Part shown: positions 48,837-58,967 of the stretch, one piece after another
How positions within the stretch are numbered: the first letter of the stretch is position 1
How the letters are laid out: each line of letters opens with the position of its first letter
DNA from: Brasilonema sennae CENA114
GTDB lineage: Bacteria > Cyanobacteriota > Cyanobacteriia > Cyanobacteriales > Nostocaceae
Assembly: GCF_006968745.1 (NCBI RefSeq)
Contig: NZ_CP030118.1
Coordinates: forward strand, 1,438,654-1,502,653
Direction of reading: 5' to 3'
DNA length: 64,000 nucleotides
Notes under the pieces: generated by a model
The model's input: only the letters and a program-made list of their open reading frames with translations
What the model was told of the DNA's origin: nothing
Databases searched by the model: none
Position numbers and translations under genes: made by a program

Positions 48837-49763
48837 TTAATTTCCTGCTGTTCCTCCAGTATTTCCTCCATGAGTACGTCTAATTCTTTTCATTGCCATT
48901 TCTAAACTTAATTTCATCCGTTTAAAAGCTTTGGCAAGATTACCAATTTCATCATTAGAAATCTGATCAAAATCAACTTCTAAATGCCCTGTGCTAACTT
49001 CTTCCGCGACACGAGTTATCCGCTTGAGGGGAATAATAACTTGTCGATGCAAAAAGACATTCACTAAAAGAATAACCACTATAAAAACAGTAGATACAAG
49101 TCCTATTATCTTCAAAGAAGATTGATTAGCTTTTTCAATCACTTTACTCGCCGGTAGTGAAATAAATTGAGCCGCCACAATTTGATTCAACTGCCAATTA
49201 AATCCATTAACTGCACCGAAACGCTCAATCATAGTTTTTGGTGCGACTTCAGGCGTGCTATGACATGTCAGACAACTTTCTTTGCTAATGGTTAGCGGAC
49301 GAGCAATATAAAATATATCGCCTCCCGGAACCGAGCGAAATCCCCTCACCTCTTTTAAATTTTTATCTTTTTGGAAACCCTCTAAAATTCCCGTCTCAAA
49401 ACTGTCAGCCTTATCCCGAAGATTAGTGGGATTAGTTGCTGCTTCTTTATAAAATAAATCTCGATATTCTGGTTTTTTTCTGAAAATTTCAAAGATTTCT
49501 CGTGCTGAATATGCAGATACCACTTGTGGCAAAAACTTTTCTTCCAGTTTATCAGCAAGTTCTGGATAGATTTGGGTAAGTGTGTACTCACGAACAGAAG
49601 TCATTGTATCGATGAGTGTTAAAGCTCGTGAGGCAATTTCATTTTCAGCATTCTGTCTTAGCAAAGCAGAAAGAGCCAATCCACTAAAGCTTAGACCGAC
49701 TACAAGAATGACGACTAGCAAAATTGTAAATTTTTGTCTCAATTTTAAGTTTTTTAACATCAT
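48837..49763 (-). CDS. DUF3365 haem-binding sensor with HAMP domain and no output domain
   Basis: 308 residues. TM1 at about 12-32, an extracytoplasmic DUF3365 (Tll0287-like) domain with a c-type haem site ESCLTCHST (C164, C167, H168), TM2 at about 222-242, and a HAMP segment (PLKRITRVAEEVSTGHLEVD, GNLAKAFKRMKLSLEMAMKR). The protein ends in a Gly/Thr-rich tail (RTHGGNTGGTAGN) right after HAMP, so no kinase or cyclase is attached. It could signal through partners such as the kinases on either side. Divergent from the downstream WD40 kinase. Confidence 0.85.
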   Translation of the reverse strand: MMLKNLKLRQKFTILLVVILVVGLSFSGLALSALLRQNAENEIASRALTLIDTMTSVREYTLTQIYPELADKLEEKFLPQVVSAYSAREIFEIFRKKPEYRDLFYKEAATNPTNLRDKADSFETGILEGFQKDKNLKEVRGFRSVPGGDIFYIARPLTISKESCLTCHSTPEVAPKTMIERFGAVNGFNWQLNQIVAAQFISLPASKVIEKANQSSLKIIGLVSTVFIVVILLVNVFLHRQVIIPLKRITRVAEEVSTGHLEVDFDQISNDEIGNLAKAFKRMKLSLEMAMKRIRRTHGGNTGGTAGN

Positions 49764-50316
49764 TTTATATCATGTGAAGATAATACTACAATGAGCAAAT
49801 AATTAAAGGCATGTCTTAACCATTATATGGACAGACTAAGCATAAATAACTGACAATGTAGATGATTACAAAATAACTTTGTCGTATTCCGGATTACGTA
49901 CACGAATTTGTCAAAAAATAGATGAATATCAATTTTTACTTCATGATTAAGTTCATGAATAAATCTTAGAAGTCATTTTTTGAAAAAATACTACATTGAT
50001 CAAATTCCGGTTTTTCAAAAAAATATCTCCTAATTTAGAAAATAGAGCATAACAGCCTGAAACTAAAAATTTTAAAAAAATATTAAGATACTACTCATTT
50101 GCTAATAGCCTGTTTGTTAAGTTGAGTCCTAGACTGTTGACAGTGCCAGAATAAGACTAAGAGATAACTTAGTTCCAAATATACCTTACACGTTAAGCTT
50201 AGCGTGCAACTCCCGTGTAGGAGACACAAATTTAGAATTTCAAAATTTTCCCCTGAATCCTTACCCAGCTTTAATACCGTGCCAAAATAAATAGCATGGG
50301 GAGAGTTACTAATATA
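49764..50316. other. Intergenic region between two divergent signalling genes
   Basis: About 550 bp, strongly AT-rich, no gene. It must contain promoters for both neighbours. A hairpin-prone segment ACACGTTAAGCTTAGCGTGC lies near 50190-50210. Confidence 0.45.
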
Positions 50317-52191
50317 ATGGTCTGGAATCCAGGACAGGCGTTGCTTGGGGGACGCTACATCATTGAAAGAAAATTAGGCGAAGGTGGAATTGGTATCACC
50401 TATCTCGTCGGAAATGAACGAAATGAACTGCGGGTCATTAAAACTCTAAGAGTTGACATCCTTAATGAGGATACCTGGAAACCGCATCAAAGCAAATTAA
50501 AGCAAGACTTCCGCGATGAAGCTGTTCGGCTTGCCTTGTGTCGCCATCCTCATATAGTGCAAATAGAAAATATTTTTGATGAAGGCGATTTGCCTTGCAT
50601 GGTGATAGAGTACATCGATGGTGAAGACTTAGGCAACCGCCTTCGGCGAATGAAAGTCTTACCAGAAGCTGAAGCGCTTTTGTACATCCGGCAAATTGGC
50701 GATGCTTTAAAGGTGATTCACAGTAGAGGTTTGCTGCATAGGGATATCAAACCACGTAACATCATGCTTCGCGCGGGCAAATCAGAAGCTGTGCTGATTG
50801 ATTTTGGTATTGCCAGAGAATTTATTCCCAATGTTATCCAAAGGCATACAGTGTATCGTACACCAGGTTTTGCCCCCCCAGAACAGTATGAATTGGAAGC
50901 ACCACGGGGAGAATATATTGATGTCTATGCACTAGCTGCCACCTTGTATAGTTTAATCACTGGAGTGACACCAAGGAACGCTGATGACAGACGACATAAC
51001 ATTCCTCTAGAACCACCAAAACACTTCAATCGTAATATTAGTGACAAGGTCAATCAAGCTATCATCAGGGGGATGGATTTGCAACCCAGTCTCCGCCCGC
51101 AGTCCGTACAGGAGTGGGTGGATTTATTGGATGTTGAGATTCGCGAGGAACCGCCCACACAGGTAATCGTACACCGCCCAGTACTTCCGAATAATCAGTC
51201 TCCACCCCAAAATCAACAGCGAATCATACCATCTGTTGGCACTTCTGGAAACTGGCAATGCGTACATACCCTCAGAGGTCATTCCAGCATGGTTCTTGCT
51301 GTTGCTATCAGCTCAGATGGACAGGCGATCGCTAGTGCTAGCAATGATCATACAATTAAACTCTGGCAACTAGAAACTGGTAAACTTTTGCGTAGCCTTG
51401 GTGGTTGGTTTTCTGGTCATTCCAGCATTGTTCATACTGTCGCTTTTAGTCCCGATGGACAGTTAGTTGCTAGTGGAAGCTGGGATGAAACTATTAAGTT
51501 GTGGCAAGTCAGTAGAGGAAAAGAAATTCGTACATTAACCACTCATGGCAGCTGGATCAATTCTGTAGCCTTTAATCCAATACCTCTGAAATTTTCTTAT
51601 CAACAAGAAGAAACTTACATGGGAAGGTGGATTTTAGCGAGTGGTGGCGCTGATAGCACTGTTAAGTTATGGATAGTAAGTACAGGCATAGAAATTAGCA
51701 CTTTCACAGGTCATTCGGACTCAGTATGGTCAGTTGCTTTCAGTCCGGATGGAGAACTTCTAGCTAGTGGTAGCGCTGATAGTACAATCAAGCTTTGGCA
51801 AGTAAGTACAGGTAGAGAAATTCACACTTTTAGAGGTCATTCCTTCTTTGTTAATTTTGTTACCTTCAGCCCAGATGGGCGACTTTTGGTAAGTGCCAGT
51901 GCTGATGGCACTATTAAACTTTGGCAAGTCAGTACAGGGAAAAAAATTCACACTTTTACAGGTCATTCCGATGCGGTGTGTTCAGTCACTTTTAGCCCGA
52001 ATGCACAGCTTCTTGTTAGCGGTAGTTGGGACAAAACTATTAAAATCTGGCAGATAAGGACAGGTAGTGAAATTTACACTCTTCATGGTCATTCTAATTA
52101 CGTCAGATCTGTTGCCTTTAGTCCAGATGGACAGACTATTGTAAGTGGTAGTGATGACGATACGATCAAAATTTGGCGATGCTATTCCTAA
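50317..52191 (+). CDS. Ser/Thr protein kinase with seven WD40 repeats
   Basis: 624 residues from ATG 50317 (MVWNPGQALLGGRYIIERKL), chosen because GGGGAGAG lies upstream; ATG 50296 is the alternative. Kinase domain about 14-275: loop LGEGGIGITYLVG, lysine in VIKTL, catalytic HRDIKPRNIML and DFGIA, and APPEQYE. After a linker with VIVHRPVLPNNQSPPQNQ come about seven WD40 units, each ending with IKLW or IKIW, and repeats of HSDSVWSVAFSPDGELLASG type. WD40 propellers scaffold partners. Located divergent from the haem sensor, so the two may work in one pathway. Confidence 0.92.
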   Translation: MVWNPGQALLGGRYIIERKLGEGGIGITYLVGNERNELRVIKTLRVDILNEDTWKPHQSKLKQDFRDEAVRLALCRHPHIVQIENIFDEGDLPCMVIEYIDGEDLGNRLRRMKVLPEAEALLYIRQIGDALKVIHSRGLLHRDIKPRNIMLRAGKSEAVLIDFGIAREFIPNVIQRHTVYRTPGFAPPEQYELEAPRGEYIDVYALAATLYSLITGVTPRNADDRRHNIPLEPPKHFNRNISDKVNQAIIRGMDLQPSLRPQSVQEWVDLLDVEIREEPPTQVIVHRPVLPNNQSPPQNQQRIIPSVGTSGNWQCVHTLRGHSSMVLAVAISSDGQAIASASNDHTIKLWQLETGKLLRSLGGWFSGHSSIVHTVAFSPDGQLVASGSWDETIKLWQVSRGKEIRTLTTHGSWINSVAFNPIPLKFSYQQEETYMGRWILASGGADSTVKLWIVSTGIEISTFTGHSDSVWSVAFSPDGELLASGSADSTIKLWQVSTGREIHTFRGHSFFVNFVTFSPDGRLLVSASADGTIKLWQVSTGKKIHTFTGHSDAVCSVTFSPNAQLLVSGSWDKTIKIWQIRTGSEIYTLHGHSNYVRSVAFSPDGQTIVSGSDDDTIKIWRCYS

Positions 52192-52260
52192 TTTTGGTAA
52201 TGCACTTACTATTAATGTATTGATTGTTGCTTACAAAAATATCTGCTACTCAAGAAACTC

Positions 52261-52485
52261 ATGAAACACATCAAACTTATAGTAGAAAAACATTCCGATG
52301 GTTATGTTGCTTATCCCCTTGGTATTAAAGGGGTTGTTGTTGGTCAGGGAGACAGTTATGAAGAAGCTTTAGCTGATGTGAAATCTGCTATTCGCTGCCA
52401 TATTGAGATATTTGGTCAAGACGTTTTAGAAGAGGAATCACCTGTTTTAGAAGCCTTTGTCGCTGAAGCTGAGGTTTCCGTCTAA
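52261..52485 (+). CDS. hicB: HicB-like antitoxin
   Basis: 74 residues. The fold KHIKLIVEKHSDGYVAYPLG, then VVGQGDSYEEALADVKSAIR is the HicB/UPF0150 partial RNase H-like domain. There is no C-terminal DNA-binding domain, as in short HicB antitoxins. It precedes hicA by an overlapping TAATG, so the order is antitoxin first. Confidence 0.85.
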   Translation: MKHIKLIVEKHSDGYVAYPLGIKGVVVGQGDSYEEALADVKSAIRCHIEIFGQDVLEEESPVLEAFVAEAEVSV

Positions 52486-52724
52486 TGGCTAAGTTTCCTG
52501 TAGATGCGTCCAAAGCCAGAGTTATTAAAACATTGGAATTACTTGGATTTAGCATTATCCGGGAAAGGGAGCATATTGTCATGGTACGACAAAATAATGA
52601 TGGAACGCGAACTCCATTAACTATGCCTAACCACTCTTATATTAAGGGTTCAACGTTGAGATCCATATGTACTCAAGCAAGTATCTCGCGAGAGGAATTT
52701 TTAGCTGCCTATGAGCAAATGTAA
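52485..52724 (+). CDS. hicA: HicA-like mRNA interferase toxin
   Basis: 79 residues. The dsRBD-like fold ARVIKTLELLGFSIIREREH and the histidine segment EREHIVMVRQN, then LTMPNHSYIKGSTLRSICTQ match HicA toxins, which cleave mRNA and use a conserved histidine. The ATG overlaps the hicB stop. Both look intact. Confidence 0.87.
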   Translation: MAKFPVDASKARVIKTLELLGFSIIREREHIVMVRQNNDGTRTPLTMPNHSYIKGSTLRSICTQASISREEFLAAYEQM

Positions 52725-52937
52725 AATTACCTTGACACTAAACCATAACTTCATGCGGTTAAATTCTTCTAACTCTCTAGATAGACTCGATATTTTCCAA
52801 AAATTGAAACAATAATCAGGGTAACCTTAATTTTGGCAATCTATCTTAGCTGAGACGCTTTTACACAAAGCACACAGATCAGATGCTTGCCTGAGTTAGG
52901 AAATTAATTGTTATTGTGTTTTCATTTGGAATTGCAT

Positions 52938-53828
52938 ATGGGCTTTGGTATTGGAGATTTATTCTGGATTTTCCTCCTGCTTTCTTCCCTGCAACCCCTA
53001 TGGCAGAAACGTCAGGTAGAATATCGGCGTATCCGCGCCCTACAGGAATTTCAGCAACAACGCAAAAGCCGAGTGATTTTGCTCATTCACCGCCAAGAGT
53101 CTATCAGCTTTTTGGGAATTCCTGTCTCGCGATATATCACCATCGAAGACTCAGAACAGATACTGCGGGCAATTCGGCTTACCCCGCCAGAGGTTCCCAT
53201 TGACTTGATTTTACATACTCCTGGTGGTTTGGTTTTAGCAACAGAACAAATAGCGAGAGCATTAATTCGCCATCCTTCCAAAGTAACTGTCTTTGTCCCT
53301 CACTACGCCATGAGTGGTGGTACAATGCTTGCCTTAGCTTCTGATGAAATTGTCATGGATGCTAACGCTGTTCTTGGACCTGTTGATCCACAACTGGGTA
53401 ATTTCCCTGCAGCTAGCATCTTGAAAGTTGTTGAACACAAACCTATTGGTGAAGTTGACGACCAGACTTTGATTATGGCTGATCTATCACGCAAAGCGAT
53501 CGAGCAAGTGCAGCGCTTTGTACGAACCCTGCTGAAAGATACAGTACCTACACAGAAAGTGAAGCCAGAAAACATTGAGAGTATAATCGATGCCCTAACG
53601 ACTGGGCGCGTGACTCACGACTACCCAATCACTGTTGAAGAAGCAACAGAAATGGGGCTACCCGTAACAGTCGGACTACCCAATGTTATTTACGATCTTA
53701 TGGATTTGTATCCACAACCACAAGGCGGACGGCCCAGTGTACAGTATATTCCCATGCCCTACGATGACCGCCGCCCCATTTTACCAACTCCTAAAGGTAG
53801 ACCATTAGAAGAACCTGGTCCAACTTAG
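52938..53828 (+). CDS. SDH-family Clp-type serine protease (membrane-anchored)
   Basis: 296 residues from ATG 52938 (MGFGIGDLFWIFLLLSSLQP), which places a membrane anchor at the N-terminus. The ClpP/SppA-like fold follows: RVILLIHRQESISFLGIPVS, IDLILHTPGGLVLATEQIAR, then the nucleophile segment HYAMSGGTMLALASDEIVMD and the DANAVLGPVDPQLG loop. C-terminal KPENIESIIDALTTGRVTHD. SDH-type proteases (serine dehydrogenase proteinase-like) are bacterial and archaeal; substrates unknown. It follows hicA by about 210 bp. Confidence 0.85.
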   Translation: MGFGIGDLFWIFLLLSSLQPLWQKRQVEYRRIRALQEFQQQRKSRVILLIHRQESISFLGIPVSRYITIEDSEQILRAIRLTPPEVPIDLILHTPGGLVLATEQIARALIRHPSKVTVFVPHYAMSGGTMLALASDEIVMDANAVLGPVDPQLGNFPAASILKVVEHKPIGEVDDQTLIMADLSRKAIEQVQRFVRTLLKDTVPTQKVKPENIESIIDALTTGRVTHDYPITVEEATEMGLPVTVGLPNVIYDLMDLYPQPQGGRPSVQYIPMPYDDRRPILPTPKGRPLEEPGPT

Positions 53829-53846
53829 ATGAGTTAAGCCAAGTTA

Positions 53847-54587
53847 TTATCTTGTCGGTGTTGGTGTAGGCGTTGCTGTCGGTGAGACTCCTGGTGTGGA
53901 CGTAGGACTCCCTGTCGGCAACGCTTCTGGTGTAGAAGTAGGTGTAGCTGTGGGTAACGCCTCTGGTGTAGAAGTAGGCGTTGTGGTTGGTTTTGCTGTT
54001 GGCGTAGTTCTAGGTGTAGAAGTAGGGGTTTTAGTTGGTTTTGCTGTTGGTGTTGGCTGGGTAGTCGGTGAGGTTGTTGGTTTTCGTGGCTTTGTTGTTG
54101 GCGTGGATGTTGGTTCTTTCTTGATGTTCTTTGCTTGTTGGGTGAGTTTTTGCCTCAATGCTAAGTCAGCAATTCCTGTTTGTTGTAAACCCAGTTTTTT
54201 CTGATATAGCTTAACTGCTGCTTCTGTTTGAGAACCATAATATTGATTACTGGGCAACAGAGGATTGGGCTTAGCTACCAAGTTTAAATTAGCTTGCAAA
54301 GTTTCAACTATTTTTGCAGCAACATCTTGAGTTTTTGGTCCTACTATTCCATCAGCAGGTTTTAGTTTGTGCCCTTTTTGAAATTCTTGAATTGCGTTTT
54401 TAGTATCCGCTGTGGTCAAAGGTGCATCTGATACCTTGACGCTGTAACCTAGTCCCCGTAACACAGCGCGAAATTGCCGTGGGGTATAAGTTCGTGCAGC
54501 AAAAGCGACATCTGAAATTACTACACTAGCTGTGATCAAACAGGCAGTCGCAACGGTAATGTTTGATTTTCCAAACCCACACCACAT
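53847..54587 (-). CDS. Secreted peptidoglycan-binding protein with Thr/Pro-rich tail
   Basis: 246 residues. Signal peptide with AFA-A site near residue 30 (ISDVAFAARTYTPRQFRAVL). Two PG_binding_1 modules: about 35-95 (YTPRQFRAVLRGLGYSVKVS, AIQEFQKGHKLKPADGIVGP) and about 96-155 (YYGSQTEAAVKLYQKKLGLQ, TGIADLALRQKLTQQAK). The rest is a repetitive tail of PTxTPTSTPEALPT units that may span or attach to the wall. It likely binds peptidoglycan from the periplasmic side. Confidence 0.85.
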   Translation of the reverse strand: MWCGFGKSNITVATACLITASVVISDVAFAARTYTPRQFRAVLRGLGYSVKVSDAPLTTADTKNAIQEFQKGHKLKPADGIVGPKTQDVAAKIVETLQANLNLVAKPNPLLPSNQYYGSQTEAAVKLYQKKLGLQQTGIADLALRQKLTQQAKNIKKEPTSTPTTKPRKPTTSPTTQPTPTAKPTKTPTSTPRTTPTAKPTTTPTSTPEALPTATPTSTPEALPTGSPTSTPGVSPTATPTPTPTR

Positions 54588-55166
54588 AAGTAAAACTCCT
54601 CTTGGTCAAATCAACCGGATATTGACGTTGACAGATAGATGCATTTTAAGTTTCTGTAAAGTCTTTTGGTCGCTTTATTAATGATTATTGATAACTTAAA
54701 GTTATCGTACATGGATGTTAAGATTCATAAACTAATGTCATCTATCTTAGATATAGCAATCCGGAATCATCTGTGAGAGAATCTTGAAGTAAATTAAAGT
54801 GCTTTTTTGGCTAAGTATAAATTGCTCTAATGGCTAAAATACTTAAAATTTAGTAAAAAATACTGTAAAATTTTAACTTAGTTATCGATTTCTTACAGTA
54901 TTTTATTAGAAATAATCTAAGCTCGCTATATAGGATTCCTCCACAGATTTTTGCGAAGCTTCGTTAGCGTGTATGTTAAGCGTTAAGCATTAAGCATTCC
55001 CTACTTCAACGAGTTCGTATGGCTCCGCCACGCAAGCTAACATAAACCAAACCGGATTCCTATAGATATATTGCTTGAAAGCAGCAGGTATAGGTAGACA
55101 AGACTTAAAACCACGTAATTTAGAGATGTTGTATCCAAAATCTGTACTTTACTTATTAAAAAGCCA
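54588..55166. other. Intergenic region with a short inverted repeat
   Basis: About 580 bp, AT-rich; no gene. TATAGGATTCC near 54931 is matched by GGATTCCTATAG near 55062, enclosing a repeat-derived stretch (GCGAAGCTTCGTTAGCGTG). This could be a small insertion. Confidence 0.5.
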
Positions 55167-56618
55167 ATGACTAACGTGAAAACCTTAACAAAGCGAAACA
55201 TATGGTTTGAGCGGTTGATGGCAATTATTGCCTCTGTTAATCTAGGGCTGGTTTTATTTGATTTAAGCTATATTCCTTGGCGAGATTTTTACAAAAGAAA
55301 TCTCCCCATAATCACTCAGATATACGATCCAGTTAAAGGGATTGAATCCCATCGAGATACAGAAAACTATTTGGACACAGTAGACGAACTTATAGAACAG
55401 GTCAGTCAAACAGGGTTGCAATCACCTCAGGTGGAAAAAAAACTTGAGGAACTTAGCCGTCTTAGTAGCGAGATGATTGATAGCAATCCGTTTGAAGCGG
55501 TGAATAAAAGTGGTACCTTGGAAAAAATCAAAAATCGGATGCGCGATCGCGTAGCCGTTAAATCTTCCAAGGAAGCCTTTTCTACATTCTGGAGTCAGGC
55601 TTATTTATCAAAAGGTGGTTGGAAGCAAGAAATTGATTTTTTCAACAACCAAATTCGCCGTTTAATTATTGTCAACTATTACCGAAATATTGGAGAAAAT
55701 GGCGAATTCATTGATGATTTTTGGAGAATTGACTTACCATTTGTCATTTTATTTGGTGTGGAGTTATTAGCAGGCAGCTTCTATATCAAACGTCAGTATC
55801 CTAGTTTGAGTTTTTTCAATGCGATTTTTACGCACTGGTATGATTTGTTTTTCTTACTACCATTTTGGCGCTGGTTGCGAATTATACCTGTTTCTATTCG
55901 CCTAGACCATGCACGAATGCTGAGTCTAAATCCAATACGTCAACAAATTCATCGAGGAGTCGTGGCGAATTTTGCCGAAGAACTGACAGAAATTGTTGTT
56001 ATTCGGGTTATTAACCAAATTCAGGGATCAATTCAACGGGGTGAACTAAGGCGTTGGCTACCACAAAAAGAACAAACTCACTCCTACATAGATATCAATA
56101 ATATTAATGAAGTAGAAGCAATTGGAGCCATTTTGGTAAAAACAATTCTTTACCAAGTACTGCCAAAAATTCAGCCTGAAATTATAGCGATTTTGCGGCA
56201 CAACATTGAAAGCACTATTAAAGAAGTTCCGATTTATCACAACCTACAAATATTACCTGGACTGGATGCGATGCAAACTCAATTGAGTGAGCAACTCGCA
56301 ACCCAAATCACAACGAACCTTTATAATGCAGTTGTCAGCGCAGCAGAAGATCCAGTTGGAGCAAAACTTTCTAGTCAACTTGTGCAAAGCTTTAGCGAAG
56401 CTTTGGGGACAGAAATCCAGAAAAAACAGGTTTTTTCAGAAATTCAGAACTTACTTATTGACTTTTTAGAAGAAGTCAAGCTTAATTATGTCCAACGCTT
56501 GTCAAAAGAAGATATGTGGAAAATTATCGAGCAAACCAAGCAGCTACGAACACAGCCATCAGTTCAACCAGTGGAAGATAAAAGCTCTACTATGCTGGTG
56601 CGTAGAGAAGGAAATTGA
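55167..56618 (+). CDS. Conserved cyanobacterial membrane protein of unknown function
   Basis: 483 residues. Hydrophobic segments near 18-40 (LMAIIASVNLGLVLFDLSY), about 190-212 (PFVILFGVELLAGSFYIKRQ) and about 225-240 (LFFLLPFWRWLRIIPVSIRL). Long amphipathic helical stretches with coiled-coil potential lie between, and a C-terminal cytoplasmic part of about 240 residues ends TMLVRREGN. This looks like a membrane-anchored scaffold or ion-channel-like sensor core; no motif assigns a function. The frame is intact. Confidence 0.7.
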   Translation: MTNVKTLTKRNIWFERLMAIIASVNLGLVLFDLSYIPWRDFYKRNLPIITQIYDPVKGIESHRDTENYLDTVDELIEQVSQTGLQSPQVEKKLEELSRLSSEMIDSNPFEAVNKSGTLEKIKNRMRDRVAVKSSKEAFSTFWSQAYLSKGGWKQEIDFFNNQIRRLIIVNYYRNIGENGEFIDDFWRIDLPFVILFGVELLAGSFYIKRQYPSLSFFNAIFTHWYDLFFLLPFWRWLRIIPVSIRLDHARMLSLNPIRQQIHRGVVANFAEELTEIVVIRVINQIQGSIQRGELRRWLPQKEQTHSYIDINNINEVEAIGAILVKTILYQVLPKIQPEIIAILRHNIESTIKEVPIYHNLQILPGLDAMQTQLSEQLATQITTNLYNAVVSAAEDPVGAKLSSQLVQSFSEALGTEIQKKQVFSEIQNLLIDFLEEVKLNYVQRLSKEDMWKIIEQTKQLRTQPSVQPVEDKSSTMLVRREGN

Positions 56619-56986
56619 TGTGAATTTGTAACAGCAGTGGAAAATAGACAAGGAGACAACAAGACAAGGGGAGGAATTTTCCTCTGTGGTACGACGTCTC
56701 ATAATGCCTGATTTCAAATCAGCCAATCACGGGAAAATCCCACAAACCTTGCCATGAAAATCTGGCTTTCCCCTACACCCCTATTATTTTCAAGGCAGAA
56801 AGATTTTTCCTTACACCCTTACACCCTTATACCCATATTCAAGCGAGTTTTTGCTTCTCGCTCCCAAAAAAATACGCTAAACTTAGATAATCAGGCGAAC
56901 CTGTTAGGTTCGCCCGAAGACTTCTTGGAAGATATCCCTATCGCAGGAAGTGGGTAATGACCCACTTTTTTTGTTGGAATAGCCGC
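56619..56986. promoter_or_regulatory. Leader region of the rimP-nusA-infB operon
   Basis: No gene. The last 100 bp hold two hairpins (separate entry), placed just upstream of rimP where many bacteria carry an attenuator or protein-binding leader for the NusA/InfB operon. Confidence 0.6.
56894..56972 (+). promoter_or_regulatory. Two-hairpin leader upstream of rimP, second hairpin terminator-like
   Basis: Hairpin 1: GGCGAACCT / AGGTTCGCC (56894-56902 with 56906-56914). Hairpin 2: AAGTGGG / CCCACTT (56948-56967) followed by T6, a full intrinsic terminator shape 20 bp before the rimP start. It could attenuate the operon, for example by NusA autoregulation. Structure only inferred from pairing. 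Confidence 0.65.
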
Positions 56987-57448
56987 ATGACTCACCCTCT
57001 CGTTCCACAGATTATTGAATTGGCGACACCAGTGGCAGAAAAGCTGGGATTGGAAGTTGTTGGCGTGGTTTTTCACACCAATCAAAATCCACCGGTTTTA
57101 CGCTTAGACATTCGCAATCCTCAACAGGACACTGGGTTAGATGACTGTGAGCGAATGAGTCGTGCCTTTGAAGCTACTTTAGATGTAGTGGAAATAATTC
57201 CAGATGCTTATGTATTGGAAGTATCCAGTCCTGGTATTTCGCGACAGCTGACAACCGACCGAGAATTTATTTCCTTCAAAGGATTTCCTGTTATTGTCCA
57301 GACTGCTCCATCCTATGAAGGACAGCAACAGTGGATTGGTCAGTTGATTCGCCGGGATGAGACAACAGTTTATTTAAATCAAAAAGGTCGTGTTGTTCAA
57401 ATTCCTCGCTCCTCAATTACTAAGGTAGATCTCGATGAGGGCAGATAG
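56987..57448 (+). CDS. rimP: Ribosome maturation factor RimP
   Basis: 153 residues from ATG 56987 ([20 protein letters not shown]); an in-frame start ten codons upstream would lie in the hairpin leader. N-terminal domain with [20 protein letters not shown] and a C-terminal Sm-like domain ending [13 protein letters not shown]. It assists late 30S assembly. First gene of rimP-nusA-ylxR-infB. Confidence 0.95.
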   Translation: MTHPLVPQIIELATPVAEKLGLEVVGVVFHTNQNPPVLRLDIRNPQQDTGLDDCERMSRAFEATLDVVEIIPDAYVLEVSSPGISRQLTTDREFISFKGFPVIVQTAPSYEGQQQWIGQLIRRDETTVYLNQKGRVVQIPRSSITKVDLDEGR

Positions 57449-57640
57449 AAAAACTATCAGCATTCAACAGTTGTGAGTACCGAAGTTTAGAGGAGCGACA
57501 GCGTCCCTTGTGAGGTTTATTGCTCAAAGCAAGCGGCGCTGCTGAGTCAGGTTTTAAACAATTCCACAAATCACTAACTCAGCAATTAGCACTGTTTTTC
57601 TGCTGACCATTTTTTGCATAGCTATATAAGGAGATTGTTT

Positions 57641-58918
57641 ATGTCAATGGTAACTTTACCTGGATTAAAAGATTTAATCGAAAATATAAGTCGTGAGCGT
57701 AATTTACCTCGTGTTGCAGTTCAAGCAGCGATCAGAGAAGCATTACTCAAAGGTTACGAACGTTATCGTCGTGCTCAAAACTTAGAGCGAAGACAGTTCG
57801 ATGAAGATTACTTTGAGAATTTTGATGTGCAACTAGACGTTGAAGATGAAGGCTTCCGCGTTGTTGCAACCAAAACTATCGTTGAAGCTGTGACCAACTC
57901 TGATCATGAAATTGCGCTTCAACAAGTTCAAGACATGGGAGGGGACGAAGCGCAATTAGGACAAGAAGTTGTGCTGGATGTTACCCCCGACCAAGGAGAA
58001 TTTGGTCGCATGGCAGCAATGCAAACTAAGCAAGTCTTGGCGCAAAAACTGCGGGATCAACAACGCCAGATGGTGCAAGAGGAGTTCCAAGACTTAGAAG
58101 GAACGGTTCTACAAGCAAGAGTTCTGCGGTTTGAAAGACAATCGGTGATTATGGCTGTCAGCAGTGGTTTTGGTCAGCCAGAGGTGGATGCCGAATTGCC
58201 CAAGCGTGAACAATTACCTAATGATAATTATCGGGCAAATGCCACGTTTAAGGTCTATCTGAAAAAAGTTTCTCAAGGTCAGCAACGAGGACCTCAGTTA
58301 CTGGTTTCACGTTCTGATGCAGGTTTGGTGGTTTATTTGTTCGCCAACGAAGTGCCAGAAATCGAAGATGAAGTCGTGCGGATTGTCGCTGTAGCGCGAG
58401 AGGCAAATCCACCTTCTCGTCATGTAGGACCTCGGACGAAAATTGCTGTTGATACTCTTGATCGTGATGTAGATCCAGTAGGTGCTTGTATTGGAGCGCG
58501 GGGATCACGAATTCAAGTTGTCGTCAACGAACTGCGCGGCGAAAAAATAGATGTGATTCGCTGGTCTCCAGATCCTGCTACCTATATTGCCAACGCTTTG
58601 AGTCCCGCACGGGTAGATGAGGTTCGTCTGATGGATCCAGAAACAAGACAAACTCATGTACTGGTGGCGGAAGACCAATTGAGTCTGGCGATCGGCAAGG
58701 AAGGACAAAATGTTCGTTTGGCGGCTCGTCTGACTGGTTGGAAAATTGATATTAAAGATAAAGCAAAGTATGACCACGCAGGAGAAGATGCCAAGTTTGC
58801 AGATGTGAGAGCAAAATACATACCAGAAGTAGATGACTCTGACGAGGAGGACTTAGAAGATAAAAATCAGGAAGAGTTTTTTGAGGATGAAATTTTTGAC
58901 GAAAATGATGACGACTAA
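57641..58918 (+). CDS. nusA: Transcription termination/antitermination factor NusA
   Basis: 425 residues from ATG 57641 ([20 protein letters not shown]), supported by AAGGAG 7 nt upstream. N-terminal RNAP-binding domain ([18 protein letters not shown]), S1 domain ([20 protein letters not shown]), then two KH domains with [20 protein letters not shown] and [20 protein letters not shown]. The C-terminus is acidic ([19 protein letters not shown]), without the extra repeats of E. coli. It binds RNA polymerase and modulates pausing, termination and antitermination. Confidence 0.96.
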   Translation: MSMVTLPGLKDLIENISRERNLPRVAVQAAIREALLKGYERYRRAQNLERRQFDEDYFENFDVQLDVEDEGFRVVATKTIVEAVTNSDHEIALQQVQDMGGDEAQLGQEVVLDVTPDQGEFGRMAAMQTKQVLAQKLRDQQRQMVQEEFQDLEGTVLQARVLRFERQSVIMAVSSGFGQPEVDAELPKREQLPNDNYRANATFKVYLKKVSQGQQRGPQLLVSRSDAGLVVYLFANEVPEIEDEVVRIVAVAREANPPSRHVGPRTKIAVDTLDRDVDPVGACIGARGSRIQVVVNELRGEKIDVIRWSPDPATYIANALSPARVDEVRLMDPETRQTHVLVAEDQLSLAIGKEGQNVRLAARLTGWKIDIKDKAKYDHAGEDAKFADVRAKYIPEVDDSDEEDLEDKNQEEFFEDEIFDENDDD

Positions 58919-58967
58919 GAGTAAAGTTATCAGTAAACATCGTCCTGAGTAACGAACGAGCGCGCCT

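Noticed and set aside
53896-54204. Plus-strand open frame rich in Gly/Val
   Set aside because: It is the antisense of the Thr/Pro-rich tail of the peptidoglycan-binding protein.
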